Source: Vallitalea longa (GTDB lineage Bacteria; Bacillota; Clostridia; Lachnospirales; Vallitaleaceae). Taken from it: DNA of 64,000 nt. This document shows positions 21,044 to 30,502 of the stretch, in pieces. Position 1 is the stretch's first letter; the number at the start of each line of letters is the position of its first letter. The DNA is taken from contig NZ_BRLB01000014.1 in the NCBI RefSeq assembly GCF_027923465.1, positions 62,001-126,000 of the forward strand. Reading direction: 5' to 3'. The notes beneath the pieces were generated by a model. That model made no database searches. It worked only from the letters and a program-made list of their open reading frames with translations, and was not told the origin of the DNA. Position numbers and translations under genes: made by a program.

Positions 21044-21409
21044 ATGGCATTAAGAGTATTAATCGTTGATGATGCAATTTTCATGAGAACCGTTTTAAAG
21101 AAAATGTTAGCAGAAGAAAATTATGATATTTGTGGAGAAGCCAATAATGGGAAAGAAGCAATAAGTAAGGCTAAAGAATTGCAACCAGATGTAATTACAC
21201 TTGATATTACGATGCCTGAAATGGATGGTGTAACAGCACTTCCAGAAATACTTAAGGCAAGTCCTAATTCAAAAGTAATTATGTGTTCTGCTATGGGTCA
21301 GCAACCTATGGTAATAGAAGCAATAAAAAATGGAGCAAAAGATTTTATTGTGAAACCATTCCAAAAATCAAGAGTTGTCCAAGCTATAGAAAATGTTGCA
21401 AAAAAATAA
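21044..21409 (+). CDS. cheY: CheY-like single-domain response regulator
   Basis: Stand-alone receiver domain, 121 residues. Acidic pocket VDDA, phospho-acceptor Asp in TLDITMPEMDG, and VKPFQKS with the conserved lysine; the sequence is close to chemotaxis CheY proteins that bind the flagellar switch. Ribosome site GAGGAGG lies in the end of rsmE, so translation is coupled. A strong terminator follows, so it ends the dnaJ-prmA-rsmE-cheY run. No other chemotaxis gene is in the window. Confidence 0.9.
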   Translation: MALRVLIVDDAIFMRTVLKKMLAEENYDICGEANNGKEAISKAKELQPDVITLDITMPEMDGVTALPEILKASPNSKVIMCSAMGQQPMVIEAIKNGAKDFIVKPFQKSRVVQAIENVAKK

Positions 21410-21458
21410 CCCAATAGTTAGGTACTCCAAACATTTTTTTAAAGGTAACGGTTTTCGG

Positions 21459-21512
21459 AAGATATATTATATTAAACTTTAGTGAGTTTAATATAATATA
21501 TCTTTCTTAAGT
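21459..21512 (+). terminator. Strong terminator after cheY
   Basis: Perfect 20-bp stem, 21459-21478 with 21485-21504, six-base loop, followed by a T-rich stretch. Confidence 0.9.
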
Positions 21513-21553
21513 TTTTATTCGGAACGAATTTTATGACTGAAAGGATGTCTAAA

Positions 21554-22711
21554 ATGGAAATTTATTTAGATAATGGGGCTACTACAAGACCTTTTGAAGA
21601 AGCTATAAATTTAATGTGTAAAGTTTTTGGGCAAGATTACGGTAATCCCTCCTCATTACACAAAAAAGGATTTCAAGCTGAAAAATATATACTTAAATCA
21701 AAAGATATATTTTCAAAAATATTGAAAGTGAATAAAAAAGAAATATATTTTACATCTGGAGGTACAGAATCTAATAACCTTGCAATACTAGGTATAGCCA
21801 ATGCTTATAAGAGAACAGGTAAACATATTATTACTACCGCTATTGAACATTCTTCAGTTAAGAATACAATTAATTATCTAGGGGATAATGATTATGAGAT
21901 AACAGTTCTACCAGTAGATAGTGATGGGCTTATTGATTTAGAACAATTGAGGAGAAATATACGTAAAGATACTATTCTGGTATCAATAATGCATGTTAAT
22001 AATGAAATCGGAACAATTATGCCAATAGAAGAGATAGGCAAAATTATAAAAGAAAAAAATAGTGAAACGGTTTTTCATGTAGACGCTATACAATCATTTG
22101 GTAAATTAAAGATATATCCTAAGAAATATAATATTGATATATTAAGTATAAGCGGTCATAAATTTCATGCACCTAAAGGTATAGGTGTGATCTATATTAA
22201 TGATAATATAAAGATCAATCCCATCATATATGGAGGATTTCAACAGAATGGTATCAGATCAGGAACAGAAAATGTTCCAGGAATAGCTGCTGTAGGGTAT
22301 GCAGCAGAAAGAATGTATGATAATATAGATTGTAATGTCAAAAATTTATATAAATTAAAAGAACATTTAGCTAATAGAATTATTAATGAAATACCTGATA
22401 CGTATGTAAACGGTATACAAGTAGATAAAGGTGCTCCTCATATATTAAGTATAAGATTTGATAAACTTAGAGGAGAAGTATTACTTCATAGTCTTGAAGA
22501 AAAAGATATATTCGTATCTACAGGTTCAGCATGTTCATCTAATAAACCTTCTAAAACAGGACCTCTACAAGGTATTGGGCTTAGCAATGAAGAAGCTTTA
22601 TCAACTATTAGATTTAGCTTTTGTATTAATAATACAATAGAAGAACTTGATACATGTGTAGAAGAATTAAAAAAGATAGTACCAGTATTAAGAAAGTTTG
22701 TTAGGCATTAA
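21554..22711 (+). CDS. Cysteine desulfurase (NifS/IscS-like)
   Basis: PLP enzyme that takes sulfur from cysteine for transfer to thiolation systems. Begins MEIYLDNGATTRP; the PLP lysine is in SISGHKFHAPKG and the catalytic loop cysteine in STGSACSSNKPSKTG. 385 residues. The ATG at 21554 follows AAAGGA by eight bases; two upstream ATGs in the same frame (21533, 21545) are less well spaced. It sits directly before thiI, the usual Firmicutes pair, so it very likely supplies persulfide for tRNA 4-thiouridine. Confidence 0.94.
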   Translation: MEIYLDNGATTRPFEEAINLMCKVFGQDYGNPSSLHKKGFQAEKYILKSKDIFSKILKVNKKEIYFTSGGTESNNLAILGIANAYKRTGKHIITTAIEHSSVKNTINYLGDNDYEITVLPVDSDGLIDLEQLRRNIRKDTILVSIMHVNNEIGTIMPIEEIGKIIKEKNSETVFHVDAIQSFGKLKIYPKKYNIDILSISGHKFHAPKGIGVIYINDNIKINPIIYGGFQQNGIRSGTENVPGIAAVGYAAERMYDNIDCNVKNLYKLKEHLANRIINEIPDTYVNGIQVDKGAPHILSIRFDKLRGEVLLHSLEEKDIFVSTGSACSSNKPSKTGPLQGIGLSNEEALSTIRFSFCINNTIEELDTCVEELKKIVPVLRKFVRH

Positions 22712-22757
22712 TAATCAATTATATAGACAAATGATTTTGGAAGGATTGGATTAACTT

Positions 22758-23954
22758 ATGAGTAAACTTAAAAAAGCTTTTTTAATCAAATATGGAGAAA
22801 TAGCGCTTAAAGGTAAGAATAGATATATATTCGAGAATATTCTTGTTGAACATATAAGAAGAACGGTTAAGCATTGTGGAGATTTCAAAGTAAGCAAAGA
22901 ACAGGGCAGAATATTTATTGAGCCATTTTCAGATTATGATTATGAAGAAGTTATTGAAAGATTATCAAAAATATTTGGAATTGTAGGAATTTGTCCTGTC
23001 ATTGTTCTTGATGATATGGATTTTGAATTAGTCAAGCAATCAGCGCTTGAGTATATGAAAGATGAATACGAAGATTTCAACTTTACATTTAAAGTTGATG
23101 CAAGAAGGGCAGATAAGAGGTATCCTCTTAATTCTATGGAAATTGCTTGTGAAGTAGGTGCTTATCTACTTGATAATATTCCACAGTTGAAAGTTGATGT
23201 AAAAAAACCACAAGTTAAAGTATGGGTGGAAATAAGAAGCAGAGCCTATATTTATTCTAAAGTAATCAAAGGATTAGGCGGAATGCCTGTAGGTTCAAAT
23301 GGTAAAGCTATGCTTATGTTATCAGGAGGAATTGACTCACCTGTCGCAGGTTATTTGGTAGCTAAACGTGGTGTCAAGTTAGATGCTGTCTATTATCATA
23401 GTCATCCTTATACCAGTGATAGAGCTAAGCAAAAAGTTATTGATTTAGCTAAAATCGTTTCTAAGTATTCAGGTAGAATTAATCTTAATGTAGTGCCTTT
23501 TACAGATATACAGTTATATATATACGAACAATGTCCTCACGAACAATTAACTATCATAATGCGTAGGATAATGATGATTATAGCTGAAAAAATAGCAGAG
23601 AAAAATGGTGCACTTGCATTAGTTACCGGTGAGAGTATTGGTCAAGTGGCATCACAAACAATACAGAGTCTAACAACTACGAATGCAGTTTGTAATATGC
23701 CTGTTTTTAGACCTCTTATAGGATTTGATAAGCAAGAAATTGTAGAAATCAGTGAGAAAATAGAAACTTATGAAACTTCTATTTTACCTTATGAAGACTG
23801 TTGTACAATTTTCGTTGCTAAACATCCAGTTACTAAGCCTTCATTAAAGTCAATAATCAGATCTGAAAAACGTCTAGAGAAAATAGATGAAATGATAGAA
23901 GAAGCAATTAATAATATAGAATTAGTTAAAATTAAACCAGATGAAGAAGAATAA
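22758..23954 (+). CDS. thiI: tRNA 4-thiouridine synthase ThiI
   Basis: Makes 4-thiouridine at position 8 of tRNA. Order: ferredoxin-like domain, THUMP domain (about residues 60-165), and the PP-loop ATP pyrophosphatase domain with MLSGGIDSPVAGYL at about 190. 398 residues and no C-terminal rhodanese domain, as in most Firmicutes ThiI, which use an accessory desulfurase instead; the upstream desulfurase fits that need. Ends just before a terminator. Confidence 0.95.
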   Translation: MSKLKKAFLIKYGEIALKGKNRYIFENILVEHIRRTVKHCGDFKVSKEQGRIFIEPFSDYDYEEVIERLSKIFGIVGICPVIVLDDMDFELVKQSALEYMKDEYEDFNFTFKVDARRADKRYPLNSMEIACEVGAYLLDNIPQLKVDVKKPQVKVWVEIRSRAYIYSKVIKGLGGMPVGSNGKAMLMLSGGIDSPVAGYLVAKRGVKLDAVYYHSHPYTSDRAKQKVIDLAKIVSKYSGRINLNVVPFTDIQLYIYEQCPHEQLTIIMRRIMMIIAEKIAEKNGALALVTGESIGQVASQTIQSLTTTNAVCNMPVFRPLIGFDKQEIVEISEKIETYETSILPYEDCCTIFVAKHPVTKPSLKSIIRSEKRLEKIDEMIEEAINNIELVKIKPDEEE

Positions 23955-23973
23955 AATAAAATTTGACTATAAC

Positions 23974-24003
23974 AAAAATCCACTTATAAGTGGATTTTTA
24001 TAT
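23974..24003. terminator. Terminator after thiI
   Basis: AAAATCCACTTATAAGTGGATTTTT palindrome (interrupted only by its loop) at the end of thiI; symmetrical, so it may also serve the convergent HPr-like gene. Confidence 0.82.
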
Positions 24004-24045
24004 GGTTAAACCATATTGGTATTTCACAAACGTGAAATTCAATGA

Positions 24046-24279
24046 TTATTCAACGATAAAATCTTTTAAAGTGCCAGCAACGTGATCGAATGCTTTATCA
24101 TCATGGATAGTTAATTCAATTGGTTTACTTAAATCTAAACTGAATATTCCCATAATTGATTTAGCATCAATAACATAGCGACCTGAAACTAAATCAAAAT
24201 CAGAATCAAATTTACTGATTGCATTAACGAAATTTTTAACTTTATCGATTGAATTCAATGTTACTTTAATTGTTTTCAT
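24046..24279 (-). CDS. HPr-like protein lacking the catalytic histidine
   Basis: 77-residue protein with the HPr fold pattern. The serine-site region is kept (AKSIMGIFSL, equivalent to the Ser46 loop of HPr), but the N-terminal active-site segment that normally reads GLHARPA is replaced by DKVKNFV with no histidine. It therefore should not accept phosphate from Enzyme I, and may be a regulatory or structural HPr relative of the kind seen in several clostridia. AAGGGGG ribosome site upstream on the minus strand. Convergent with thiI. Confidence 0.8.
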   Translation of the reverse strand: MKTIKVTLNSIDKVKNFVNAISKFDSDFDLVSGRYVIDAKSIMGIFSLDLSKPIELTIHDDKAFDHVAGTLKDFIVE

Positions 24280-24484
24280 GTAATTGACCCCCTTAAAAGT
24301 GTTTTTTAATATTTTAATACATGAATATACTAACCTTTATAGAGAAATAAGTCAATGATTAAAATTACCAAAAAAAGTAAACTATATTAGGTGGTTTTAG
24401 TTAAACTACTGAAATAATATACAAAAAAATAAATAAATATTGTAAGGTATTGATATGTATTTAAGGATTAGCACATTCTTATGT

Positions 24485-24528
24485 CTATTTGGAGTTTTTT
24501 ACTAGATTAATACATATTCTCCAAATAG
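24485..24528. repeat. Hairpin in the 432-base gap before mtaB
   Basis: Arms CTATTTGGAG (24485-24494) and CTCCAAATAG (24519-24528) with a 24-base loop. The rest of 24280-24711 is AT-rich with no visible gene. Role unknown. Confidence 0.5.
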
Positions 24529-24711
24529 TATATTTAGTAAATAAGTATAACCATTTTGGACTAACTAAGCCATCTATAGAGGCTATAATCAACAAATATT
24601 CAATAGAGAATACAATTAGTTTAGCAATTTGGATTTTGGTATGAAATGAGTTGATTACCTATCTACTGTATGGTAGCATATATTTATGTGAAATTAGGAG
24701 GAATTAATCTT

Positions 24712-26085
24712 ATGAAAGATATTAATATAGATAAAGCTGATTTGAAGCTTGGTAATAAAGAGTTTTATGAAAAATATGGACGTAATAAAACTGTATCTAC
24801 ACATACTTTGGGTTGTAAAGTAAATCAATACGAAACAGAAGCTATGGAAGAACTGTTTGAAAAAGCTGGATATGAAATAGTTGATTTCAAAGATAAAGCA
24901 GATATTTATGTTGTTAATACATGTACTGTTACTAATGTAGCAGATAAGAAATCAAGACAAATGTTATCAAAAGCAGAACATACTAATGAGAATGCTATTA
25001 TTGTAGCTGTAGGATGTTATGCTCAGATAGCAAAAGATAAATTGGAGAATGACAAAAATATAGATCTCGTAATAGGTAGTAATAATAAAAATAGAATAGT
25101 TGAATTAGTGGAAGAATACATTAATGAAGGAAATAAAATCAACGTTGTAGAAGATATTGGGAAAACAACTAGATATGAAAATATTTTCATTTCCAAAGTA
25201 AACGAAAAAACAAGAGCGTATATTAAAATACAGGATGGTTGTAATCAATTTTGCTCATATTGTATTATTCCATATACTAGGGGTAGAATAAGAAGTAGAG
25301 AAATGAGCAGTGTTGTAGATGAAGTTAATACTCTCGCAAGGAAAGGATATCATGAAATCGTATTAACAGGGATACACATCGCCTCATATGGTAAAGATAT
25401 GGCTAATACTTCACTCATTGACTTGCTGATTAAATTAAACACAATAAAGGGAATTTTAAGAATTAGGCTCGGTTCTCTAGAACCTAATTTGATTACTGAT
25501 GAATTCGTAAAACAGATATCAGCATTGAAAAAAATATGTCCACATTTTCATTTATCTTTGCAAAGTGGTTGCGATGAAACTCTAAAAAGAATGAATAGGA
25601 AATATACTACAGACCAATTTTTTGAAAAAGTCAATATCATAAGAAAAGCTTATGATAATCCATCAATTACCACAGACATAATAGTAGGATTTCCAGGTGA
25701 AACGGATAAAGAATTTAACGATACAATGGATTTTGTTAAGAAAATTGGATTTAGTGGTATTCATGTTTTTAAGTATTCTATGAGAAAAGGTACACCTGCT
25801 GCTGCAAGAAAAGATCAAATCAATCCAAAAATAAAAACAGAACGAAGTCACATTCTATCTAGCGAGGAAAAGAGAATACGCAATGACTTCTTACAAAAAT
25901 TCATCAACAAAGATGTAGTAGTATTGTTTGAAGAAGAAACAATAATTGATGGGAAAAAATGTTATTTTGGTTTTACAGAAAATTATATAAAAGTCAAGGT
26001 TATAAATGATAATAATATACAGAATCAACAACTTAAGGCTACAATTGTTAAAATAGAAAATGATTATTTAGTAGGAAGTATATAA
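24712..26085 (+). CDS. mtaB: tRNA t6A37 methylthiotransferase MtaB
   Basis: Radical-SAM enzyme that converts t6A37 to ms2t6A in tRNA. N-terminal UPF0004 domain with THTLGCKVNQYETEAM, VVNTCTVTN and AVGCYAQ (three cluster cysteines), radical-SAM motif CNQFCSYC near residue 170, and a C-terminal TRAM-like domain. The subfamily call as MtaB rather than MiaB rests on the TLGCKVNQYE signature. The ATG at 24712 has TAGGAGG upstream; the ATG at 24670 has none. About 457 residues. Confidence 0.92.
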   Translation: MKDINIDKADLKLGNKEFYEKYGRNKTVSTHTLGCKVNQYETEAMEELFEKAGYEIVDFKDKADIYVVNTCTVTNVADKKSRQMLSKAEHTNENAIIVAVGCYAQIAKDKLENDKNIDLVIGSNNKNRIVELVEEYINEGNKINVVEDIGKTTRYENIFISKVNEKTRAYIKIQDGCNQFCSYCIIPYTRGRIRSREMSSVVDEVNTLARKGYHEIVLTGIHIASYGKDMANTSLIDLLIKLNTIKGILRIRLGSLEPNLITDEFVKQISALKKICPHFHLSLQSGCDETLKRMNRKYTTDQFFEKVNIIRKAYDNPSITTDIIVGFPGETDKEFNDTMDFVKKIGFSGIHVFKYSMRKGTPAAARKDQINPKIKTERSHILSSEEKRIRNDFLQKFINKDVVVLFEEETIIDGKKCYFGFTENYIKVKVINDNNIQNQQLKATIVKIENDYLVGSI

Positions 26086-26305
26086 TTGGATAAGATTAAA
26101 ATAATATTACAAAGCAAATTTTAATTGTATTTTGTTTATATATATATTAATATATAGTAAAAGGATATATAATATTTTATATGTTGGTATAAAAGCTTGT
26201 CATTTATAATATTATTTATATATAAGTTGCTAATTTAATAAAATTTCTTATTTGTTATTTAAACAAGGCAAATATGGAATAGTGTAAGTGAGGATGGTGA
26301 TATGG

Positions 26306-26566
26306 GTGAAAAACATAAATAATACGCAATTTTTTAAAAAATTCAATAAAGAACCTGAACAAGCGAACGAAATATTGGTAAGTGTATATGAAGCCCTTAC
26401 AGAGAAAGGATATAACCCTATATCTCAGATTGTAGGGTACATTTTATCTGGTGATCCTACTTATATTACTAGCCATAAAAATGCTAGAAGTTTGATAAGT
26501 AAAGTTGAAAGAGATGAATTATTAGAAGAGTTGGTAAAAAATTATATAGACAATAACTGTAAGTAG
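26306..26566 (+). CDS. ireB: IreB-family (UPF0297) regulatory protein
   Basis: Small protein of the IreB/UPF0297 family; in Enterococcus IreB is a substrate of the IreK Ser/Thr kinase and affects cephalosporin resistance. The motif [30 protein letters not shown] is split here as [15 protein letters not shown] and HKNARSLI and is diagnostic. GTG start at 26306, preceded by AGGATGGTG; other in-frame starts lie at 26288, 26294 and 26297. It is followed by ruvX and a DUF1292 gene, the conserved ireB-ruvX-yrzB order. Confidence 0.9.
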   Translation: MKNINNTQFFKKFNKEPEQANEILVSVYEALTEKGYNPISQIVGYILSGDPTYITSHKNARSLISKVERDELLEELVKNYIDNNCK

Positions 26567-26615
26567 TCGTATAATATACAAGATGTATTAATGATTAGTA
26601 TACTATTCTTGTTTG

Positions 26616-26643
26616 AAAAGTGTGCAAAGAGCACACTTTTATT
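26616..26643 (+). terminator. Hairpin between ireB and ruvX
   Basis: AAAAGTGTGC (26616-26625) pairs with GCACACTTTT (26631-26640). It may attenuate expression between the two genes. Confidence 0.7.
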
Positions 26644-26679
26644 ATGATATGAAAAGAAAATGTTGAGGAATGTGGTAGA

Positions 26680-27105
26680 ATGCGTATTTTAGGTTTGGAC
26701 TATGGAAGCAAGACTTTGGGAGTTGCAGTTAGTGACCCGTTTGGATGGACTGCCCAAGGTATTGAGACTATTAATAGAAAAGAAGAAAATAATCTTAAAT
26801 CAACAATTTCAAGATTAGGTGATATAGTAAATGAGTATAATATAGAAAAGATTGTATTAGGTCTTCCTAAAAACATGAATAATACATCTGGAGACAGAGT
26901 GGATAGGACCTTATATTTTAAAGATAGATTAATTAGAGAGTTTGGCATTCCAGTAGAAACTTGGGATGAAAGACTTAGTACAATAGGTGCCAAAAGGTCT
27001 TTACTAGAAGCTGATCTTAGCAGAAAAAAGCAAAATAAGGTTATAGACAAGATGGCAGCGGTTTTTATTTTACAAGGGTATCTTGACAACTTGCAGCAAA
27101 ATTAA
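26680..27105 (+). CDS. ruvX: RuvX/YqgF Holliday-junction resolvase-like protein
   Basis: RNase H-fold nuclease family implicated in pre-16S rRNA processing and resolution of recombination intermediates. MRILGLDYGSKTLGVAVSD holds the first catalytic Asp; VLGLPKNMNNTSG and WDERLST hold the others. 141 residues, complete. GAGGAATGTGG lies before the ATG. Part of the ireB-ruvX-DUF1292 set. Confidence 0.94.
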   Translation: MRILGLDYGSKTLGVAVSDPFGWTAQGIETINRKEENNLKSTISRLGDIVNEYNIEKIVLGLPKNMNNTSGDRVDRTLYFKDRLIREFGIPVETWDERLSTIGAKRSLLEADLSRKKQNKVIDKMAAVFILQGYLDNLQQN

Positions 27106-27215
27106 TAGAATATATCTAATATTAATAATAAGATTATAAAAAGAATAATTATTTTGAAATATATATAGTTATAAAATTAATTAAAATGGTTAATAATTTG
27201 AAAGGTGGATAATTG

Positions 27216-27482
27216 GTGGAAACTATTGTATTTACGTTTGAAGAAACGGGAGAAGATGTAGAATTTGCAATTTTAAGCTCTTTAGAATATAATGAAGAGA
27301 CATATTTATTAGCAGTCGAAAAAGATGAATTGGAATTGGATGATATAACTGCATATGTTCTTAAAGCAGTAGGTCTTGATGACGATGATGTAATATATGA
27401 AATTGTAGATGATGATGACGAACTGTTACCTGTCAGTGAAAAATTAATGGATAAAGTAGAAGATATTGATTTGGATATTTAG
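27216..27482 (+). CDS. DUF1292 (YrzB-like) protein
   Basis: Small acidic protein of about 88 residues, DUF1292 family, function unknown. The sequence VFTFEETGEDVEFAIL and the acidic repeat VDDDDELLPV are typical. GTG at 27216 is eight bases after AAAGGTGG; a TTG three bases earlier is possible. Its constant association with ruvX and ireB is the only hint to its role. Confidence 0.88.
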   Translation: METIVFTFEETGEDVEFAILSSLEYNEETYLLAVEKDELELDDITAYVLKAVGLDDDDVIYEIVDDDDELLPVSEKLMDKVEDIDLDI

Positions 27483-27652
27483 TACCAAATTTGACAAAAT
27501 CATATTAGGGATTTATAATTATATTATCTATATTTAACATTTGTATTGGTAATATATTAATTAAGAACCTACAAATTATACGATTGATAGATATAAACTT
27601 GAATAAAGTTATATAAATATATGGTATATAAAAAAAGTATGGGGGAATATAA

Positions 27653-28096
27653 GTGTCTGTTAGCAGTGAAGATTTTAAGAAAATGTTGAAAGAAAAAGGA
27701 TTTAAGCTTACTACTCAAAGAAGAACTGTATTAGATGCGCTTCAAAATAATGAGGGAAATCATTTAACGGCAGAAGAGATATATGAGATAGTAAGGAAGA
27801 AATGCCCCGAAATCGGACTAGCTACTGTATATAGGACTATACAACTCTTGCATGAGTTAAAATTAATAGATAAATTAAACTTAGACGATGGATTTATAAG
27901 ATATGAAATTGGTAAGTTTAGTAATGATAATCACCATCACCATCACCATCATTTAATCTGTGAAAATTGTGGTAAAGTTATTGAAGTTGAAGATGACTTA
28001 ATGGAATCCATAGAAGAAGGATTCGAAGAAAAATACGGTTTCACGGTTACTGATCACAAAGTAAAATTTTATGGTATTTGTAAAAACTGTAAATAG
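27653..28096 (+). CDS. Fur-family metal-responsive repressor
   Basis: Winged-helix regulator of the Fur/PerR/Zur group, 147 residues. DNA-binding part with TTQRRTVLDAL and GLATVYRTIQLL; metal part with a run of seven histidines just before LICENCGK, and a second CKNC at the C-terminus giving the structural CxxC-CxxC zinc site. Whether it senses iron, zinc or peroxide cannot be decided from sequence. GTG start after GGGGGAA. The long His run is an enlarged form of the usual HHHH stretch. Confidence 0.92.
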   Translation: MSVSSEDFKKMLKEKGFKLTTQRRTVLDALQNNEGNHLTAEEIYEIVRKKCPEIGLATVYRTIQLLHELKLIDKLNLDDGFIRYEIGKFSNDNHHHHHHHLICENCGKVIEVEDDLMESIEEGFEEKYGFTVTDHKVKFYGICKNCK

Positions 28097-28360
28097 TAAT
28101 CAAAGTGCGGAGAGAAATTTATTGTTGAATATATTTATGATAAATATATTCATGTAGTACTGATGTTTGACTTAAGATTATATTGTTTACTAATATGTAC
28201 ATAGTGATATCTTCAAATTATTTTTATGATTATGTAAGAAAACAAGAAGTTTTAGACTATGCAAAATTATTAATTTTAAGTTGAACACGAAAAGGTAATT
28301 TCAAAATAACTGTTTGGGTGTAAATATAGAAATTATCTTATAATTATAGGAGGTGTCAGT

Positions 28361-30022
28361 TTGACAAAAAAGCAAGCAAAACTTAAAGTTATACCTTTAG
28401 GCGGACTCGAGCAAATAGGTATGAATATTACTGCTTTTGAATATAACAATGAAATTATTGTTGTTGATTGCGGTATAGCATTTCCAGAAGACGAAATGTT
28501 AGGGATAGATTTGGTTATCCCAGATGTAACATATCTAAAAGACAATATAGAGAAGGTAAAGGGTATTGTACTAACTCATGGGCATGAAGATCATATTGGA
28601 GCTTTGCCTTATGTTCTTCGTGATGTCAATGTACCTGTATATGGAACTAGATTGACTATTGGGTTAGTTGAAAATAAATTAAAGGAACATAACATGTTAA
28701 AGAGTGTTAAAAGAAAATGTGTTATGCCTGGTCAATTTATTACATTAGGTTCTTTCAGAATTGAATTCATAAGAACCAATCACAGTATAGCAGATGCTGT
28801 AGCTCTAGCTATAACTACGCCTGTTGGTGTGGTAATTCATTCAGGGGATTTCAAAATTGATTATACACCAATTAGAGGTGAAGCGATCAATTTACAGAGA
28901 TTTGCTGAACTAGGTAGAAAAGGTGTCCTTTTATTTATGGCAGACAGTACGAATGTTGAGAGAAAAGGGTACACTATGTCAGAAAGAACAGTAGGAGAAT
29001 CACTAGATGACATATTCTTGGATTCTGATTTCAAGAGAATAATAGTGGCTACTTTTGCTTCTAATGTTGATAGAGTACAACAGATTATATGGGCAGCACA
29101 GAAGTTCAATAGAAAAGTTGTTGTTGAAGGCAGAAGCATGATAAATGTAGTCAAAACAGCAATGGAATTGGGCTATTTGAAAGTTCCTGACAAAATGATG
29201 ATTGATGTAGAAGATATAAATAAATATAAAGACGGTCAGTTGGTTATTATTACTACAGGAAGTCAAGGCGAACCTATGGCAGCTTTATCTAGAATGGCTG
29301 CATCTGTTCATAAGAAAATAGTAATAAAACATGGAGATAGAATTATATTCAGTTCTAAGCCAATTCCTGGAAATGAGAAAACAGTTTCAAAAGTTATTAA
29401 TGATCTATATAGAAAAGGTGCAGAAGTTATATGTGAAGATACTCATGTTTCAGGACATGCTTTACAAGAAGAATTGAAGTTACTTCATACTTTAGTTAAA
29501 CCAAAATATTTTGTTCCTGTACATGGTGAATATAGACATTTAGTAAAACATGTTCAATTAGCAGAGAGTATTGGTATGAAGAGAGATAATATATTTATTC
29601 TTTCCAGTGGAGACGTCTTGGAAATTAATAAAGAAGGCGGTAAAGTAACTGGAAAAGTACCAGCAGAACAAATCTTAGTTGATGGTCTAGGAGTTGGAGA
29701 TGTTGGAAATATAGTATTAAGAGATAGACAAAAACTTTCGCAAGATGGATTATTGATAGTTGTTGTCACTTTACAAAAACAGAGTGGACAAATACTATGT
29801 GGTCCTGATATAATATCAAGAGGATTTGTTTATGTTAGAGAATCAGAAGATTTGATGCTAGAAGCTAGACATGTAGTTAAAGAAGCTTTAGATCAGTGTA
29901 ATAAGAAAAGAATAACTGATTGGTCTAAGATAAAAGGAGTAGTTAGGGACGCTTTAAGAGATTTTTTATGGACACAAACAAAAAGAAGCCCTATGATTCT
30001 ACCTATTATTATGGAAGTTTAA
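28361..30022 (+). CDS. rnj: Ribonuclease J
   Basis: Metallo-beta-lactamase/beta-CASP ribonuclease with 5'-exonuclease and endonuclease activity, central to mRNA decay in Firmicutes. Metal site LTHGHEDHIGALP, further ligands at HSGDFK, beta-CASP domain in the middle and C-terminal PVHGEYRHL. 553 residues. TTG start nine bases after AGGAGG. It is a separate unit from the fur-like gene. Whether it is the J1 or J2 type cannot be told. Confidence 0.95.
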   Translation: MTKKQAKLKVIPLGGLEQIGMNITAFEYNNEIIVVDCGIAFPEDEMLGIDLVIPDVTYLKDNIEKVKGIVLTHGHEDHIGALPYVLRDVNVPVYGTRLTIGLVENKLKEHNMLKSVKRKCVMPGQFITLGSFRIEFIRTNHSIADAVALAITTPVGVVIHSGDFKIDYTPIRGEAINLQRFAELGRKGVLLFMADSTNVERKGYTMSERTVGESLDDIFLDSDFKRIIVATFASNVDRVQQIIWAAQKFNRKVVVEGRSMINVVKTAMELGYLKVPDKMMIDVEDINKYKDGQLVIITTGSQGEPMAALSRMAASVHKKIVIKHGDRIIFSSKPIPGNEKTVSKVINDLYRKGAEVICEDTHVSGHALQEELKLLHTLVKPKYFVPVHGEYRHLVKHVQLAESIGMKRDNIFILSSGDVLEINKEGGKVTGKVPAEQILVDGLGVGDVGNIVLRDRQKLSQDGLLIVVVTLQKQSGQILCGPDIISRGFVYVRESEDLMLEARHVVKEALDQCNKKRITDWSKIKGVVRDALRDFLWTQTKRSPMILPIIMEV

Positions 30023-30084
30023 ATACAGATATAATTAGTTATAACGTTTTTTAGTTTATTAAGATATTGAAAGGATGCTTGTTG

Positions 30085-30429
30085 GTGGATTATATAGAAG
30101 AGACAAAATTATTTGTTGATAAAATAAAACATTTAAAAGAATATAATGATTATCTAAATTGCAAGAATGTAATAGAATCTAATCCACAGTTACAACAAGA
30201 AATTGTTGAATACAAAAAGAAGTCTTTCAATATCCATTCAGAATATGGTGATGGTTCTTTTGAATGTTATGAAAATATGTTAAGACTTAATGAAGAATAT
30301 AATGAAACTATTGAAAAAACAGAAGTAAAAGAATTCCTTAATGCAGAAAACAAATTATCAAGGATAATAGAAGCAATATATAATTGTATAGCAGAATGCC
30401 TTAATTTCAATATTTCATTTATTGAATAG
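30085..30429 (+). CDS. YlbF/YmcA-family protein
   Basis: All-helical protein of about 114 residues in the YlbF family; in Bacillus, YlbF, YmcA and YaaT form a complex that modulates RNase Y and thus competence and sporulation. ETKLFVDKIKHLKEYNDYLNCK and the heptad pattern are typical. GTG at 30085 is about nine bases after AAAGGA; the TTG at 30082 is also possible. Placement next to RNase J fits an RNA-decay link, by inference. Confidence 0.8.
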   Translation: MDYIEETKLFVDKIKHLKEYNDYLNCKNVIESNPQLQQEIVEYKKKSFNIHSEYGDGSFECYENMLRLNEEYNETIEKTEVKEFLNAENKLSRIIEAIYNCIAECLNFNISFIE

Positions 30430-30502
30430 ATTCGTAATTAGACATAAGATTAATTACTAAAATAATAATACGGATTGAGTTAAACCAGAAAGGTGACTAA
30501 AT

